Both the position numbers and the translations under genes were made by a program. Under the pieces are notes generated by a model. The model had not been told where the DNA came from. It did not search any database and saw only the letters and a list, made by a program, of their open reading frames with translations. Positions 10,952 to 23,600 of a DNA stretch of 64,000 bases are shown in pieces; the stretch's first letter is position 1, and each line of letters begins with the position of its first letter. Origin of the DNA: Leptidea sinapis (taxonomy: Eukaryota; Arthropoda; Insecta; Lepidoptera; Pieridae); contig NC_066312.1 of the NCBI RefSeq assembly GCF_905404315.1, forward strand, positions 19,703,001 through 19,767,000, written 5' to 3'.

Positions 10952-11300
10952 AACCTAAACAATATGTTATGTTTTTAAAGTGATAGCCCTCACTTCTAGG
11001 ATTAATACACAAATAAAATTTGAAAAACAAAATTTTATGAACGATGCGGGACTCGAACCCACGACCTCCGGCGTTCCGTGCCGGTGCTCTAACCAACTGA
11101 GCTAACCGTTCGAGTAACGGCTCGTTATAAAATCTTGTTTGCTTTGTTCAACTCTCACTCCACTGGTTGTGGCTTCATCTACAGGATCTACTTTACAGTT
11201 GATAACCTGCTCAAACCCAATATTTGCATATTAGGAAATTGACTTGAGATGTCGCTCTTGTAAATCTAAACAATATGTTATGTTTTTTAAAGTGAACATA
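10952..11300 (-). mobile_element. tRNA-derived SINE, minus orientation
   Basis: Reverse strand shows an A-box-like ttagctcagttggttagagc and a B-box ggttcgagtcccgcatcg (tRNA-like block about 11038-11115), with a cloverleaf-like ccggc/gccgg stem. Conserved flank: gacatctcaagtcaatttcc near 11235-11254. A direct repeat, taaacaatatgttatg, brackets it (about 10954 and 11268). Confidence 0.8.
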
Positions 11301-12296
11301 TGAACCTACTACCCGGTTACATTATATCGGACCTGACTTCGATGACGTCACATCGTCGCTTTGTTACGGTGAGCAAAACAAGCATTGCTAGGATATTATT
11401 ATTAATAAATAAACAACGATTTATTTTTTTCAGTATTATAGATTGATGTAGAAGTATTGGGATGCTGATTATTATAATCATAATGATGAAAAGTCAATGA
11501 AAGAATCTGGGTTAAGTTAAAAAAAGAAGTATTTATTTCTCTAACAGAGGGCCTACCATCAACTTTTAATAAGCGATGCGATTCCAATGTAGTTCAGTTT
11601 AGGTACCTAATCTGAATCACTAAAATTCGTACCATAAAATGCCTTTTACTGAATGGCGTTTGGATCGCTTATGAAGAATGAACGAAATAAAGTTTGTGGT
11701 CTGCGGTGTGAAAAAGAGATGACGGTCTACAGTCGTTGCATAAGTTTGTCTCTCTTGCTCGAACCATATGCGTTGCGTTTCGCAACCTAAAATGACATGA
11801 TTTTAGCGGATTTTTTGCGTAGAAAATACTAAAAATACATTTTAAAATTGCGCTTTATAGCGTCAAATTATAAACCATTAAGCCCTTTTTTGTACCTATT
11901 AAATAATAGTAATATAAAGAAATATATTTATTTTAATTACAAATTAAATGTATGCTTGGGTGTTTTCGTAAAAATAACGAGTTATAAACGCACTTCCATT
12001 GATGTTTGATTTGACAGGACCACAGAGTACATTTTTTTTAATTATTTCTTGCGAACAGGCTATAGCCCGGGCCCTTACTACCTCGTCTTTAGTATTTAAA
12101 TTTTTGGTATTTATTTTCAGCATTTTGTTTTACAAAAAAGGCTAATAAAGTATTCTCATCTCATCTTTCATCAATAAAATTTCCCTTCTCGGTATGTTTT
12201 CACTATTTTTTAAAAGTTATTTAACAACACGATTCAATTTCCTCTAAGGAAGTAGCAACTTTTTTCGAATCGCTCACTTTGAATTTCTGTTTTGAA
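11301..12296. other. Intergenic; possible LINE tail near 12100-12165
   Basis: The stretch gctaataaagtattctcatc (about 12142-12161) resembles an AATAAA-bearing 3' tail. The rest is unassigned AT-rich DNA. Confidence 0.4.
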
Positions 12297-12370
12297 TAGG
12301 TGGCAGTTTTTGACGTTTAATGATAATAAGTGATTTTGAATTCTATTTTGAATAAAAATATTTGAATTTG
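12297..12370 (+). repeat. CR1-like LINE 3' tail fragment
   Basis: Matches the 3' UTR end of the LINE at 59520-60400: ggtggcagtttttgacgttt through gaataaaaatatttgaattt. Short orphan tail. Confidence 0.7.
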
Positions 12371-13007
12371 ACACATAAGCTATCTAGTTTAGATTGAAAT
12401 ATCAAATATTACCTCATGGTACGAATGAATGAACGAACTAAATCAGTTTGCAATTCAATTGATATCATTTTTGACATTCAATTGACATCATTGCGATTTA
12501 ATCAGTTGATTTGACGTCAACCTAAATTAGATAGCTCTAATCACGTAGTGGTACGAAATAGCAAACCAGTACATTTTAGGTTGTCAATTGAATCGCAATA
12601 AGAGTTCATGGTAGACCCGCAGTACTATTATAGCGACACAGAACAACAGAAACTACAGAACTATTAACAAAAAAAGTCAAAACGTAACAATGAATACTTC
12701 AAAAACAAAGCAGTGATAGCACAAAAATATCACATGTACCTAACGGTAATAAACATTAAACCGTACTGAAGCAATAGAACAAGCGCGAGGGGGTGAAAAG
12801 GGAACGGGAGGGGGCTTTATGTTCCAGTGAGGTCCAGAGATAATGTGGTCTTGTAGTAGATACTTATGTAAAAATGCTAACGTCAAACTAGTCACTAGTT
12901 TTACATTGATGAGTTTCATATATATGTCGTAGGTATATTGTCAAAGCCGTGATATTATAATTTCACTAGTGATAATATTATAATTGACCGGTAGAATGTT
13001 AATCGAC
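12371..13007. other. Intergenic, nothing recognised
   Basis: Contains repeated gacatcaattga-type words near 12465-12495, but no defined element. Confidence 0.4.
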
Positions 13008-13010
13008 TTA

Positions 13011-13140
13011 CGGCCATTTTCAATAACCTTTCTATCCTTAGTTTAACTTACTTGGAAATAATTATCGATAGATAAGATCTTGTCATTAAACGGTGATAGC
13101 AATATATCCGTAACTAGAGATACGTTATTGTAAACGGCCG
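13011..13140. mobile_element. PIF/Harbinger-like MITE with TTA target duplication
   Basis: Ends cggccattttcaataacc and (inverted) cggccgtttacaataacg are flanked by TTA at 13008-13010 and 13141-13143, the 3-bp TWA duplication of PIF/Harbinger. A longer sibling at 34219-34438 is flanked by TAA. Non-coding. Confidence 0.8.
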
Positions 13141-13143
13141 TTA

Positions 13144-13677
13144 ATTTCTTACAATTTAACGGCCTGGTTTTAGTGACATTTTAATGCCACGGGTACACTA
13201 TAGTGATATTATAATAAATCTAGGTATATTACAAATGAAGTTAGCAGTGTGAGACGTCGAGCGTTCTGATTGGTCAAATTTTTTTCATACGCAATTTGCA
13301 AAGCAAAAATAGTACATTGTAGCGTATCTGCAATTTTCCATCTGAAATTAGTATCGAAATAGTAGTGAACAAGGGTTAATTCGGTTATAGCACTCGACGG
13401 CCGCTGCCGCGGCACGCTACGCTCGGCTCGTACGTTGTGGTCAATAGTCTAAATTTGTTTTTGGGACCTACTAATGAACAAAGGCCGATTCAATTTGATA
13501 ACAATTAGTTGATACTAAAAAACTTATACAATTAATACAATTTGTTTCCTGACCAATCAGAGACGTCCTCATAAACTAACGACCACTAAAATTTTCTAAA
13601 TATCATTGTCTTACAATTTCAGTGTACCCGTTAAATTATAATGTCACTAAAACTAGGCCGTTAAAATCGTAAGAAAT
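13144..13677. mobile_element. Non-autonomous element with ~56-bp terminal inverted repeats
   Basis: Left arm 13144-13199 (atttcttacaatttaacggc...) and right arm 13621-13677 are inverted copies with few mismatches. It abuts the Harbinger MITE directly. The interior holds a GC-rich 34-base segment (13398-13431) found identically at 37647-37680. No target duplication could be fixed. Confidence 0.75.
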
Positions 13678-14907
13678 GGAGAAATATCTGCTAAATATAC
13701 AACGTCTGTTATATTATATATCACATCAAAATAATATTACGTTTGTTGTACAAGACATATATGAATATGCGGTTTTATCAATAGACAAATAGATTATGCT
13801 AACTATACCATGACAAATCGGTTCATCTCTCTCGCACGCGGGCAAACTTATGAACTTGTAGAGATAGTAATTGTTTTGATATTAATAGTATTTTGAAATA
13901 TTATTGAAGTTAGATATTAGAGTGAAATTTTAAGATGCGCGCGCATCACTGTTACACAAAAGTAACAGGTTGAAGTTGGTTTCTAAAATTTTCTGACGTT
14001 TGCGACATTCGTTACTTTCTGTTTTTTTTTGGTTTCTTCGTCCATTATTAGGATAGGCAAAGGGTTCAAGCCCTATAGCTGTTACAGCCGCATTCGTAAT
14101 TTAATAATTCATTGTCAAAGCCATTGTAACAAGATTTTTACAATATTGTTCTTTCTACAAACGTAGAATAGCAAGAGGAATAAATAATTTTAGGTATTTT
14201 TGCTTTGTTAGGCCAAAGAAGTATATGTGCATACATAAGTACACACACACATTTTATAACTGCATAGGAGTGATAACTATTGAACTAATTTAAATGTCTA
14301 GATAGAGCCACTTACTGTAAGGCGACGCATGACACCAGGCCATTTTATTACATTAGTGTGCATGTCAACTACATCTTACACTCGCGATTTGTTGTAGTAT
14401 GCGTGTGTTTGCTGAAGATAGAACTTAACAGTTCACCTCTATTATTTTCGAGGTGTTTACAGCAGTATATCTAGACACATAAATAAATAATTATCTACGC
14501 TATTGACATGTCAGCTTTATTTTACTGACTTATACTAGAGATAAGCTTGGCTTAGAAGGAAGTTAAACAAAGATTTAATTAAGACTATGCTTTGTAATAG
14601 AACCTAAACAGCTTAGTTTCTCTTACCACTAATATATAAATTACAAATAATACTAGTACTAAAATAATTACTACATTTCATTATAACAAACACAATGTTC
14701 CCATTTTATGTAACAAAAAAAAACAATTAAGTCTTTAACTCTATAAAATCAACAATAAACTAAATAAAATACTTATTTAAAAAATTAGCTTCCTTGTGAT
14801 CAGTATATTAGGAAGTATGTGATATGTGTTTAATATAATGTTAATTAGTTTTTAATTACACGTACAGTCAGCGCGCGAGTTGAATGCAGCCGGGGCCTGG
14901 AGGTCTA
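13678..14907. other. Intergenic, nothing firmly recognised
   Basis: AT-rich. The stretch 14260-14515 reads like a moderately conserved interspersed repeat, but I cannot name it. Confidence 0.35.
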
Positions 14908-15193
14908 TCACCAAAATCGAAAGCCGTAGTTTCGGTCCTTAACGAAAGAACGAAGAACTTCGAATTAAATCCTTTTACCAAAGTTTTTCGGATCCGAATA
15001 GTGCGGACGCAATTCGTTTCGGAACAATAGACATTAATATAAAAAGTGGAGTCGTAGTTACGATCATAATAATGACAAACAACGATAAAGCAAATGTCAA
15101 ATTAATTTTGAATAAGAATCTTCGGATCCGAAACTTTCGTAATAGCAATAAATGTACGATCCGGCAACCGAAACTTCGTATTCCGATTTTGGT
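14908..15193. repeat. Inverted-repeat element, ~286 bp
   Basis: Outer arms ccaaaatcgaaagccgtagt (about 14910) and its near-inverse near 15166-15192, plus inner ttcggatccgaa palindromes near 14986 and 15120, make a MITE-like fold. Target duplication not identified. Confidence 0.55.
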
Positions 15194-16466
15194 AGTAGGG
15201 CTCCTGAGGTAAGGAGCGGTAGTATCTCCCCCCGCTGTATGCACGCCTCGCCTCGCGCGCTTTCAGTGTAGTGCTGTGCCGTAGTCGTCGCTTAATACTA
15301 AAGTTTCGATTCCATGTATTTTTTTTATTTGAATAATCTGACCGATACCTGACTAATAAACAGATCCGAGTCCATTAGGTTCCGTTCGAGTTTTTAATCA
15401 TCGCCAAGCACGTGAAATGGCGAAGAACGTTTTAGACATGTGTGTTAAAGAAAGGCAGAATAAAATTTTGAGATTTAATTATTAGGTTAAAATGGTAAAC
15501 TTGCAGTATTGTTTATATTTATCGACACACTCATGATTATGGTCATCGATTATAATTAGGTCACATCACTATCGCATTCCTGAACTCTGCATTCAACTCA
15601 CGCGTTACCTGTACATTAATCAGCCGCCCATGATTTGGGGCTACAGTTAGGTAATCTGACAATTGAATATGAATTTGTTTACAATTTCATTTTTTTTCGC
15701 GTAATCGTCATTAAAGATTTATAGCTCATGTTGTAATGAGCTATCCGCCAGTGAACGTCCCCTCAATATCAGTGCAGCTGTTCCGCAAATAATACGAAAT
15801 AAACTAAATGAAGGTAAATTTTTGTTTTCTTATGCTTAAGAACAGTGTTAACATTAAGACGTATTTAGTAGAATTACTATTTATTTTTATAGATATAGAC
15901 GCTTCAATCAACTATTCTTTGTACATAATCATGTTCTCACAACAACAAAAGCTCAATATAAAAATATCAACTATTAACTAATATTGGCGTTTTAACATTT
16001 TATAACTGTAGGTATAAAACAGGTATAGTTGTCACAAGAATAGTCTTATTATGTCTTACGCTGTATTTCTATTATATAAGTATAAACAATTCCATAACGA
16101 ATAATTTATTTATTGGTAACTTAATTGACCTCATCACTCTCTCCATATAAAATCTCATTGTCGCCACAGGCTATGCTGTAAATTTTTATGGATTCATTTC
16201 AAGTTTTTTCTTTAATATTCAGTACATTATAAGTAATTAAAGATAATACAATTTCTATTACTTTAAAAAATATTGTACACAACTTGTCGTTAAAATCAAT
16301 GTAACTAGGATATCCATTGACGACAAAAATTATTTGCCAATCAGTTATCATCAATTTTTGTTATAAATTTAATTTGTTTTATTCTCAAAACTACTTAACA
16401 CAATAAATATCGCAGTGGAAAGAATAAGAGGAGGTAATTGTCATGAAGTAAACAGACAAGATATAA
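15194..16466. other. Intergenic, nothing recognised
   Basis: No open frame or repeat that I can support. Confidence 0.4.
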
Positions 16467-16606
16467 TGTATGTATAAGTATCGAAATTATAATGTTTTAT
16501 ACTTTTGTAGGTAATTATTAGTATAATAAGTGTTCATGTAAATATATAATAAGGATATTTTATTTATCATATATTAACCAATACTATCAAGATAAATTAT
16601 CACCTA

Positions 16607-16908
16607 ATATATAAAATTCTCATGTCGCGGTGTTTGTAGTGAAACTCCTTCGAAACGGCTCGACCGATTCTCAAGAAATTTTGAGTGCATATTGGGTAGG
16701 TCTGAGAATCGGACAACATCTATTTTTCATCCCCCTAAATGTTACGATTTTTTTTTAATTTATTTCACTTTTTTTTTTTAAATTTGTTTGATTATGCGTC
16801 AGCATTAAAAAAGACATACAACTTCAAATTTTCACCCATCTAAGATCAACAGTTACTTTTGTATCGCGATTTTAATATCGGCAATACAACGTTTGCTGGA
16901 TCAGCTAG
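16607..16908 (+). mobile_element. Non-autonomous Helitron-like element
   Basis: Begins atatataaaattctcatgtc, contains ctccgaaacggctcgaccga-type sequence near 16645-16670 and ends ggatcagCTAG followed by T. Helitrons end in CTRR and insert before T. Relatives with the same ending lie at 39932-40258, and more degenerately at 33757-34045. Confidence 0.65.
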
Positions 16909-17000
16909 TGTATGTATAAGTATAGAAACTATAATGTATTATACTTTTGTAGGTAATTATTAGTATAATAAGTGTTCATGTAAATATATAATAAGGATAT

Positions 17001-17006
17001 TTTATT
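17001..17006 (-). terminator. Candidate glycerol kinase poly(A) signal
   Basis: TTTATT on the plus strand is AATAAA on the minus strand, about 335 bases past the kinase stop codon. No nearer canonical hexamer was seen. It lies inside the second copy of a 136-bp direct repeat, so it may be repeat-derived. Weak call. Confidence 0.3.
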
Positions 17007-17341
17007 TATCATATATAAATCAAAAATATCAAGATAAATTATCATATCTTATATGATTCCATGAGTGCCATGTTGCTACTATACATGTAAGGTAGCTAGA
17101 AACGTCGAACTTTCAGATTGATTTTATAAACTTCATTTACCATTTTTGATCATGCTATTTATACCTATGTATAATTTATATAATCCTTAAAATAATACAT
17201 TTTTAGAACAAATAGAGCGAGATCTCTCAATATTTGCAACTTGGATATACATTGGTTATTATTAACTCAACTCAACAGTAATCTTAAATTAAATTATCTG
17301 AAATAAATATTTTTGACCACAAAGGCGTGTTATCTGTGACA

Positions 17342-17614
17342 CTAATTCTGTTCCCAGCCGAGAGATCTCTCAACAGCCATTTTCCATTGTTTGTACCGCA
17401 TGTCGCGCTCGTCTTCGGTAATTTTCGGTGAATACATGACACCACTCTCCATATCGATGGTAGAAACCTGGGTGATACTGTCTAGACCCCAGTAAGCGAC
17501 CAGCGCAGCTCCCAACGCCGTGCTTTCGGTAAAACCAGCTTTTATCACGTTGATACCAATCAAATCAGCTTGCATTTGAATCATTAATGAGTTGGATGTC
17601 ATGCCACCGTCAAC
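17342..17614 (-). CDS. Gk: Glycerol kinase coding exon 8 (C-terminus and stop)
   Basis: Residues 425-514 plus stop. Opens VDGGMTSNSLMIQMQAD, the second FGGY signature in the ATP-binding domain, and ends SLGWEQN. Acceptor gatag. The last helix (RYKQWKMAVERSLGW) matches the family C-terminus. Confidence 0.95.
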   Translation of the reverse strand, partial: VDGGMTSNSLMIQMQADLIGINVIKAGFTESTALGAALVAYWGLDSITQVSTIDMESGVMYSPKITEDERDMRYKQWKMAVERSLGWEQN

Positions 17615-20600
17615 CTATCAAGATATAAACATTTAAATAAAATACTTTAAAAGGATTAAAAGAAGTGTAAATAACTGAATATTGTAATTATTTATTTCGG
17701 AACTTTATTTACAAACGATTGGCTTACCAGTGGGAGAGGCTTATCTTTTGCTTCTATGCTGGCTAGATTATGGGTACCACAACGACGCCTAATTCTGCCG
17801 CTAAGCAGTAATGTGTAAACATAACTGTGTTTCGGTCTGAACGGCGCCGTAGCTAGTGAAATTACTGTTCAAATGATACTTAACTTAACTTACTTAACAA
17901 CTTATGTCTCAAAGTGCCGAGCGCAGTTGTAGTGCTGCTCAGAATTTTTGGGACCTTCAAGAATCCTGAGCTGCAGTGTAATGGACAGGGCGTATCAATA
18001 ATTGACTATCAATCAGCTGAACGTCTCGACCCTTATTTTCATATTTTAGAAAATTAAAGTTTACGTTCCCTCGATCGTGAGCACACTTTCTACAAAATAA
18101 GCGAACGGTTGAACAGAGCGGTGTTAAATAATTAATGCTAATTTTTCGCACCGCCATTACAATATTATTGTAAGCCGGTTTTAAGAGTTTACCGCTAGTA
18201 TAGAAAAGTTTTGCGATACCGAGAGAAATATAAAAAAAATGCATGTCTAACATAATTACATAAACTAGTTATTTTTAATAAATATTCTCTTCTGTTACTA
18301 ATTATTATTCCCGCTGTATTTTTCATCTGGGCACAGCTCCGATGAGAATTAATTTATAAAAGTTTGGTTATACACGGATTGACATCCAGCTATAGCAAAA
18401 TACTCTTAATTGATGAACTATGGTCAGTAAGAATTTATAGAATTTATAGCAATTTAAAAATAAATGTTTTCAGAAGGCCGCCATTTTGTCTTAACTTTAT
18501 ACTCACATAACTGACAGTACAATAATAAATGTTAAAATAGGGTAGGTATTATAAAATAGCCGGAAATAAAATCAGTTTGAAAACTAATATAATTTTTTAT
18601 GGGCACCCTCGTTGAGTTTGGAACATGTTTCCTCAAAAGTGGTGAAATCGTATTTTCTATGAGATGGATGTTGATATTAAAATAAAGAAAAATGGTACGT
18701 ACCTTCAGTAATTGTAAGGGCATTCCACAGTCTTCATTCATAGCATCAAGGATATCTCGAACTTGGTAACAGACAGCTTCCAATGCAGCCTTGATTATAT
18801 GGTTTGAGTTTGTATCTTCGGTGATTCCGCATATCACCCTGAAATATAATTTCAAAATAGAAACGGTACATTTAAAGTAAGTCTTCGGTATCTATTCAAA
18901 GGTTACGGTGACTGGTCGATCTTGTCATTGATAACGCTGCTTTTGTTAGTACGATGCTGACAATGCGAAATTTGATACTATCTTGTCAGTAATGCTACGA
19001 AAGAAGAAAATGACAGACCATGGATTTCAAATCATATAAAGTTCAGAGGAGAAACTGGTGATTTCAAACTTTTTGAAGATGGAAGGAGGAAGACGGCTAA
19101 CGTATAAAATGTATAGCACATAATGAACTTAGAACACACTCTTATCTTATATTTTTAAACGAGTAATTCTTGTATATATATATATAATCTGAATCTCGGA
19201 AACGGCTCCAACGATTTTCATAAAATTAAGTATGCAGGGTATTTCGGGGGTGATAAATCGATCTAGCTAGGTTTCAATTTAAAAAAAAATGGTTTTATCC
19301 ATGTTTGAATGAGAAACAGCTACAATAACATTAGAATACAAAGGATTTACCTTTCGCCACTATATTCAAGACTATTATAGCTCAGATATTATTAATATTT
19401 AGGTACAAATTATACACTAAATAAATGTTTATTTTTGTAGACTTTTCTTTTACTGCTTAGCAGAAAGTGCGAAAGTTGAGTATTCACCTCTGGAATAAAG
19501 CCTGATATAGTCTTGGGCAGCTTGAACCCCACGCTTCAATAAGGGCTCTACATAACTCCCATGATACGATCCAAAATAATGCCCATCAAGTAATAAAGTG
19601 TTTTACTACCTTGGTGCGCAATCTACTATTAAACATTACCTTGATATTATAATATTTAGTTACCCTCTAGCATCCTGCCTCCAATAAGGTGCATACAATC
19701 CACTGAAAGCAGGTACGAACACTACACTTCCATTCTCTGTGGCATTTTCAGCCATTTCCTGTGAGTCCTGTGCGTTTTCTATCATACCCATATTATCTCT
19801 TAGCCAACCAAGAGCAGCACCCGCTATGGCTACCTGTTACAAATATAATTTAAGTACTTGATTTAGTTTAAAAATTTTCATCACTTTTACTCGAAATAGT
19901 GATTTTCGTTATTATAATATCTTGCAACTAATTCTAGTAGGCTTAATGAGATAGATAATAGCTTTAAGGAAAATGTATACACTTTTATGTAAAAGTCCCA
20001 GTCACTGTTACTATAAATAAATTTAAATAGCAATCTTGGGAAGACAAAACGATTGAGTGCCACGCCGTACGCCGCCGAAACTGGTCGATATCCGAGTTGA
20101 ATTATTTACGCCGTTAGTTAATATTTGAATCAAACAGCACTGTCCAAATTTTTATTAATTTCGGTTCAGTAGTTTAGCAGTTCATAGCGAACAAACAACG
20201 TGACACGAAATTTGTATGTGTAAAGATATTGAAATTGACCATATTATAGACTCACCGATCCTTCTAGTGCATAGCAAGGAGGATTGTTCCTGCCCAACTG
20301 ATAAGCTACTGTTGTGAGTAAACCTTTACTAGAATTCACTCTCACATCGCCAGTGTTGTAGAGGACAAAACATCCAGTCCCATATGTGGCTTTGGCTTGC
20401 CCTTTTTGTATACACATTTGGCCAACAAGAGCAGCCTGTTGGTCTCCCAGGCATCCTGATATTGGTATACTTCTGAGAAGGCCTTCCGCTATGTAACCAT
20501 AAATCTGAAATATTTAACATGTGATAACCAAATCGCACTAGCCTAAAAAAGGGTTGAGGCCAGGGCATTTTCAGGCAAAATAGGCGCAGAGGCAGAGGTC

Positions 20601-23600
20601 GAGTTACATATAATTGTTGCCAGTGAACACCCAGTGCCGGATTAACCACGTAGCAATTGCTACGAGCCCCGCAACGTCTGTAAAGCTAAAAAGGTCAAGT
20701 CGGCAGAATCACTCGTAATATATCTCAAAATTTAGTGCTCATTTAGTGCTAATTTAGTGCTGATAACAGATATTTGGTGCTGTGATAGGGGGACTAAAAA
20801 TGAGAACACTGCTAACTTTTCATTAAGCTAGCAGTGTACCATTCGTGACTAGAAAGGTCAAGTCGGCAGATTCACTCGTTTTATATCTCAAAATTTAGTG
20901 CTCATTTAGTGCTAATTTCGTGTTGATAACAGATATTTGGTGCTGTGATAGGGGGACTAAAAATGAGAACACTGCTAACTTTTCATTAAGCTACCAGTGT
21001 ACCATCGTGACTAGAAAGGTCAAGTCGGCAGAATGTCTCGTTTTATATCTCAAAATTTAGTGCTCATTTAGTGCTGATAACAGATATTTGGTGCTGTGAT
21101 AGGGGGACAAAAATGAGAACACTGCTAACTTTTCATTAAGCTAGCAGTGTACCATCGTGACTAGAAAGGTCAAGTCGGCAGAATGTCTCGTTTTATATCT
21201 CAAAATTTAGTGCTCATTTAGTGCTGATAACAGATATTTGGTGCTGTGATAGGGGGACTAAAAATGAGAACACTGCTAACTTTTCATTAAGCTAGCAGTG
21301 TACCATCGTGACTAGAAAGGTCAAGTCGGCAGAATGTCTCGTTTTATATCTCAAAATTTAGTGCTCATTTAGTGCTAATTTAGTGCTGATAACAGATATT
21401 TGGTGCTGTGATAGGGGGACTAAAAATGAGAACACTGCTAACTTTTCATTGAGCTAGCAGTGTACCATTCGTGACTAGAAAGGTCAAGTAGGCAGAATCA
21501 CTCGTTTTATATCTCAAAATTTAGTGCTCATTTAGTGCTAATTTAGTGCTGATAACAGATATTTGGTGCTGTGATAGGGGGACTAAAAATGAGAACACTG
21601 CTAACTTTTCATTAAGCTAGCAGTGTACCATTAGTGACTAGAAAGGTCAAGTAGGCAGAATCACTCGTTTTATATCTCAAAATTAAGTGCTCATTTAGTG
21701 CTAATTTAGTGCTGATAACAGATATTTGGTGCTGTGATAGGGGGACTAAAAATCAGAACACTGCTAACTTTTCATTAAGCTACCAGTGTACCATTCGTGA
21801 CTAGAAAGGTCAAGTAGGCAGAATCACTCGTTTTATATCTCAAAATTAAGTGCTCATTTAGTGCTAATTTCGTGCTGATAACAGATATTTGGTGCTGTGA
21901 TAGGGGGACTAAAAATGAGAACACTGCTAACTCTTCATTAAGCTACCAGTGTACCATTCGTGACCGCGTTATGATACAGTTGGAGCGAGAGGCACATCAG
22001 CTAATAATTTAGTGCTCAATTAGTGCTGCCTGTACAAGCAAACAGATTTTTCAAAAAAAAAATTTTTCAGTTTTTAAGTATAGATAACTGCTGACATAAC
22101 GATACGAGCAATCATAGAGCTGAAAGATGACTTTAAAATCGGTATTGGTGAAATTGAAAGGAGTTACTAATTAGTGCTCAATTAATGCTACTGGTAAACC
22201 CAGAAAATTTTTTAGAAAAATCATTTTTCAACTGCCCGATAAGAAAATCGAAGGTTTTCAATGAACGAAAAGTTATGGGTATTATTCTCTATTGCAATTA
22301 TTGAGTTTTCATCAGATCTCAACGTTATAAGGTAACAGAAAACTACCCTGACTCCCCTCGCGATGTGTGTGTGTGTTTTAAAAAAAAAGAGGAGTTGCAC
22401 TCGGGGACTGCCGCGGTAAAGCTATTGCATAGCATTTTTTATCAACTTATGCAATTATAATTATTTATTTATTTTATTTATGCAGTATTTTTTTCCTTTG
22501 TTTTTTTTTGTTTGATATTAATTCAAGTTACACTTTTTGAGCGTGGTGACCGATAAGAAAACAATTTTTTTTCTTTTATTAAATAAATGAGAAGTTAATA
22601 TTGTTCAAAATATTTTTATTATCTTACAATACATGTAGGTTATTCAAGAATATTTATCATTTAAACTATAGGTTTATGATAATTGAAATAAGAAACATTA
22701 GTTTCAGACTTGATATCTAAATATCTGGAAAATACCGTGACAATGGTGGTCCCATATTTTGTTGTCGACAGTTGTGGTTCATTCAATGGGAAACGAGTGC
22801 CATCTTGTGTTAAAATATATAACTACGATAAATAAATTTACCAGTTTCTTTACACTTTTTTGGATCACGTAGTGTATCCAAAAAAAAAAAGAAGAAGGGC
22901 CGAAAATACTTGGTGCAAATGGTTATAAATTTCCACTAATGTTGGCTGGCGATTTCAACATCAACTTCGCTGAATAAAAATCAGAGCGATTGACAACTTT
23001 TCTTTCGAAAATATTGAATTTGAAATGAATCCACAACAAAATATGGGACCACAATTGACATGGTATTTTCCAGATATTTAGATATCAAGTCTGAAACTAA
23101 TGTTTCTTATTTCAGTTATCATAAGCCTATAGTTTAAATGATAAATATTCTTGAATAACCTATATGTATTGTAAGATAATAAAAATATTTTGAACAATAT
23201 TAACTTCTTATTTATTTAATAAAAGAAAAAAAATTGTTTTTTATCGGTCACCACGCTCAAAAATTGTAACTTGAATTAATATCAAATAAAAAAAAAAAAA
23301 AGGAAAAAAATACTGCATAAATAAAATAAATAAATAATTATAATTGCATAAGTTGATAAAAAATGCTATGCAATAGCTTTACCGCGGCAGTCCCCGAGTG
23401 CAACTCCTCTTTTTTTTAACACACACACACACACACAGCGGCTACACCGCGAGGGGAGTCAGGGTAGTTTTCTGTTACCTTATAACGTTGAGATCTGATG
23501 AAAACTCAATAATTGCAATAGAGAATAATACCCATAACTTTTCGTTCATTGAAAACCTTCGATTTTCTTATCGGGCAGTTGAAAAATGATTTTTCTAAAA

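Larger units (their letters stand above)
16467..17044. repeat. 136-bp direct repeat flanking a Helitron-like insert
   Basis: Copies at 16467-16602 and 16909-17044 are nearly identical (both begin tgtatgtataagtat and end gataaattatca). A Helitron-like element occupies the gap between them. Confidence 0.85.

Noticed and set aside
11038..11115. Genuine tRNA gene
   Set aside because: The tRNA-like block is embedded in a repeated element present at four or more loci with shared flanks, and the anticodon loop lacks the usual T33; it is a SINE head.
20688..21965. CRISPR-like regular repeats
   Set aside because: Period is 150-163 bp with no unique spacers, inside an intron of a eukaryotic gene; this is a transposon arm array.
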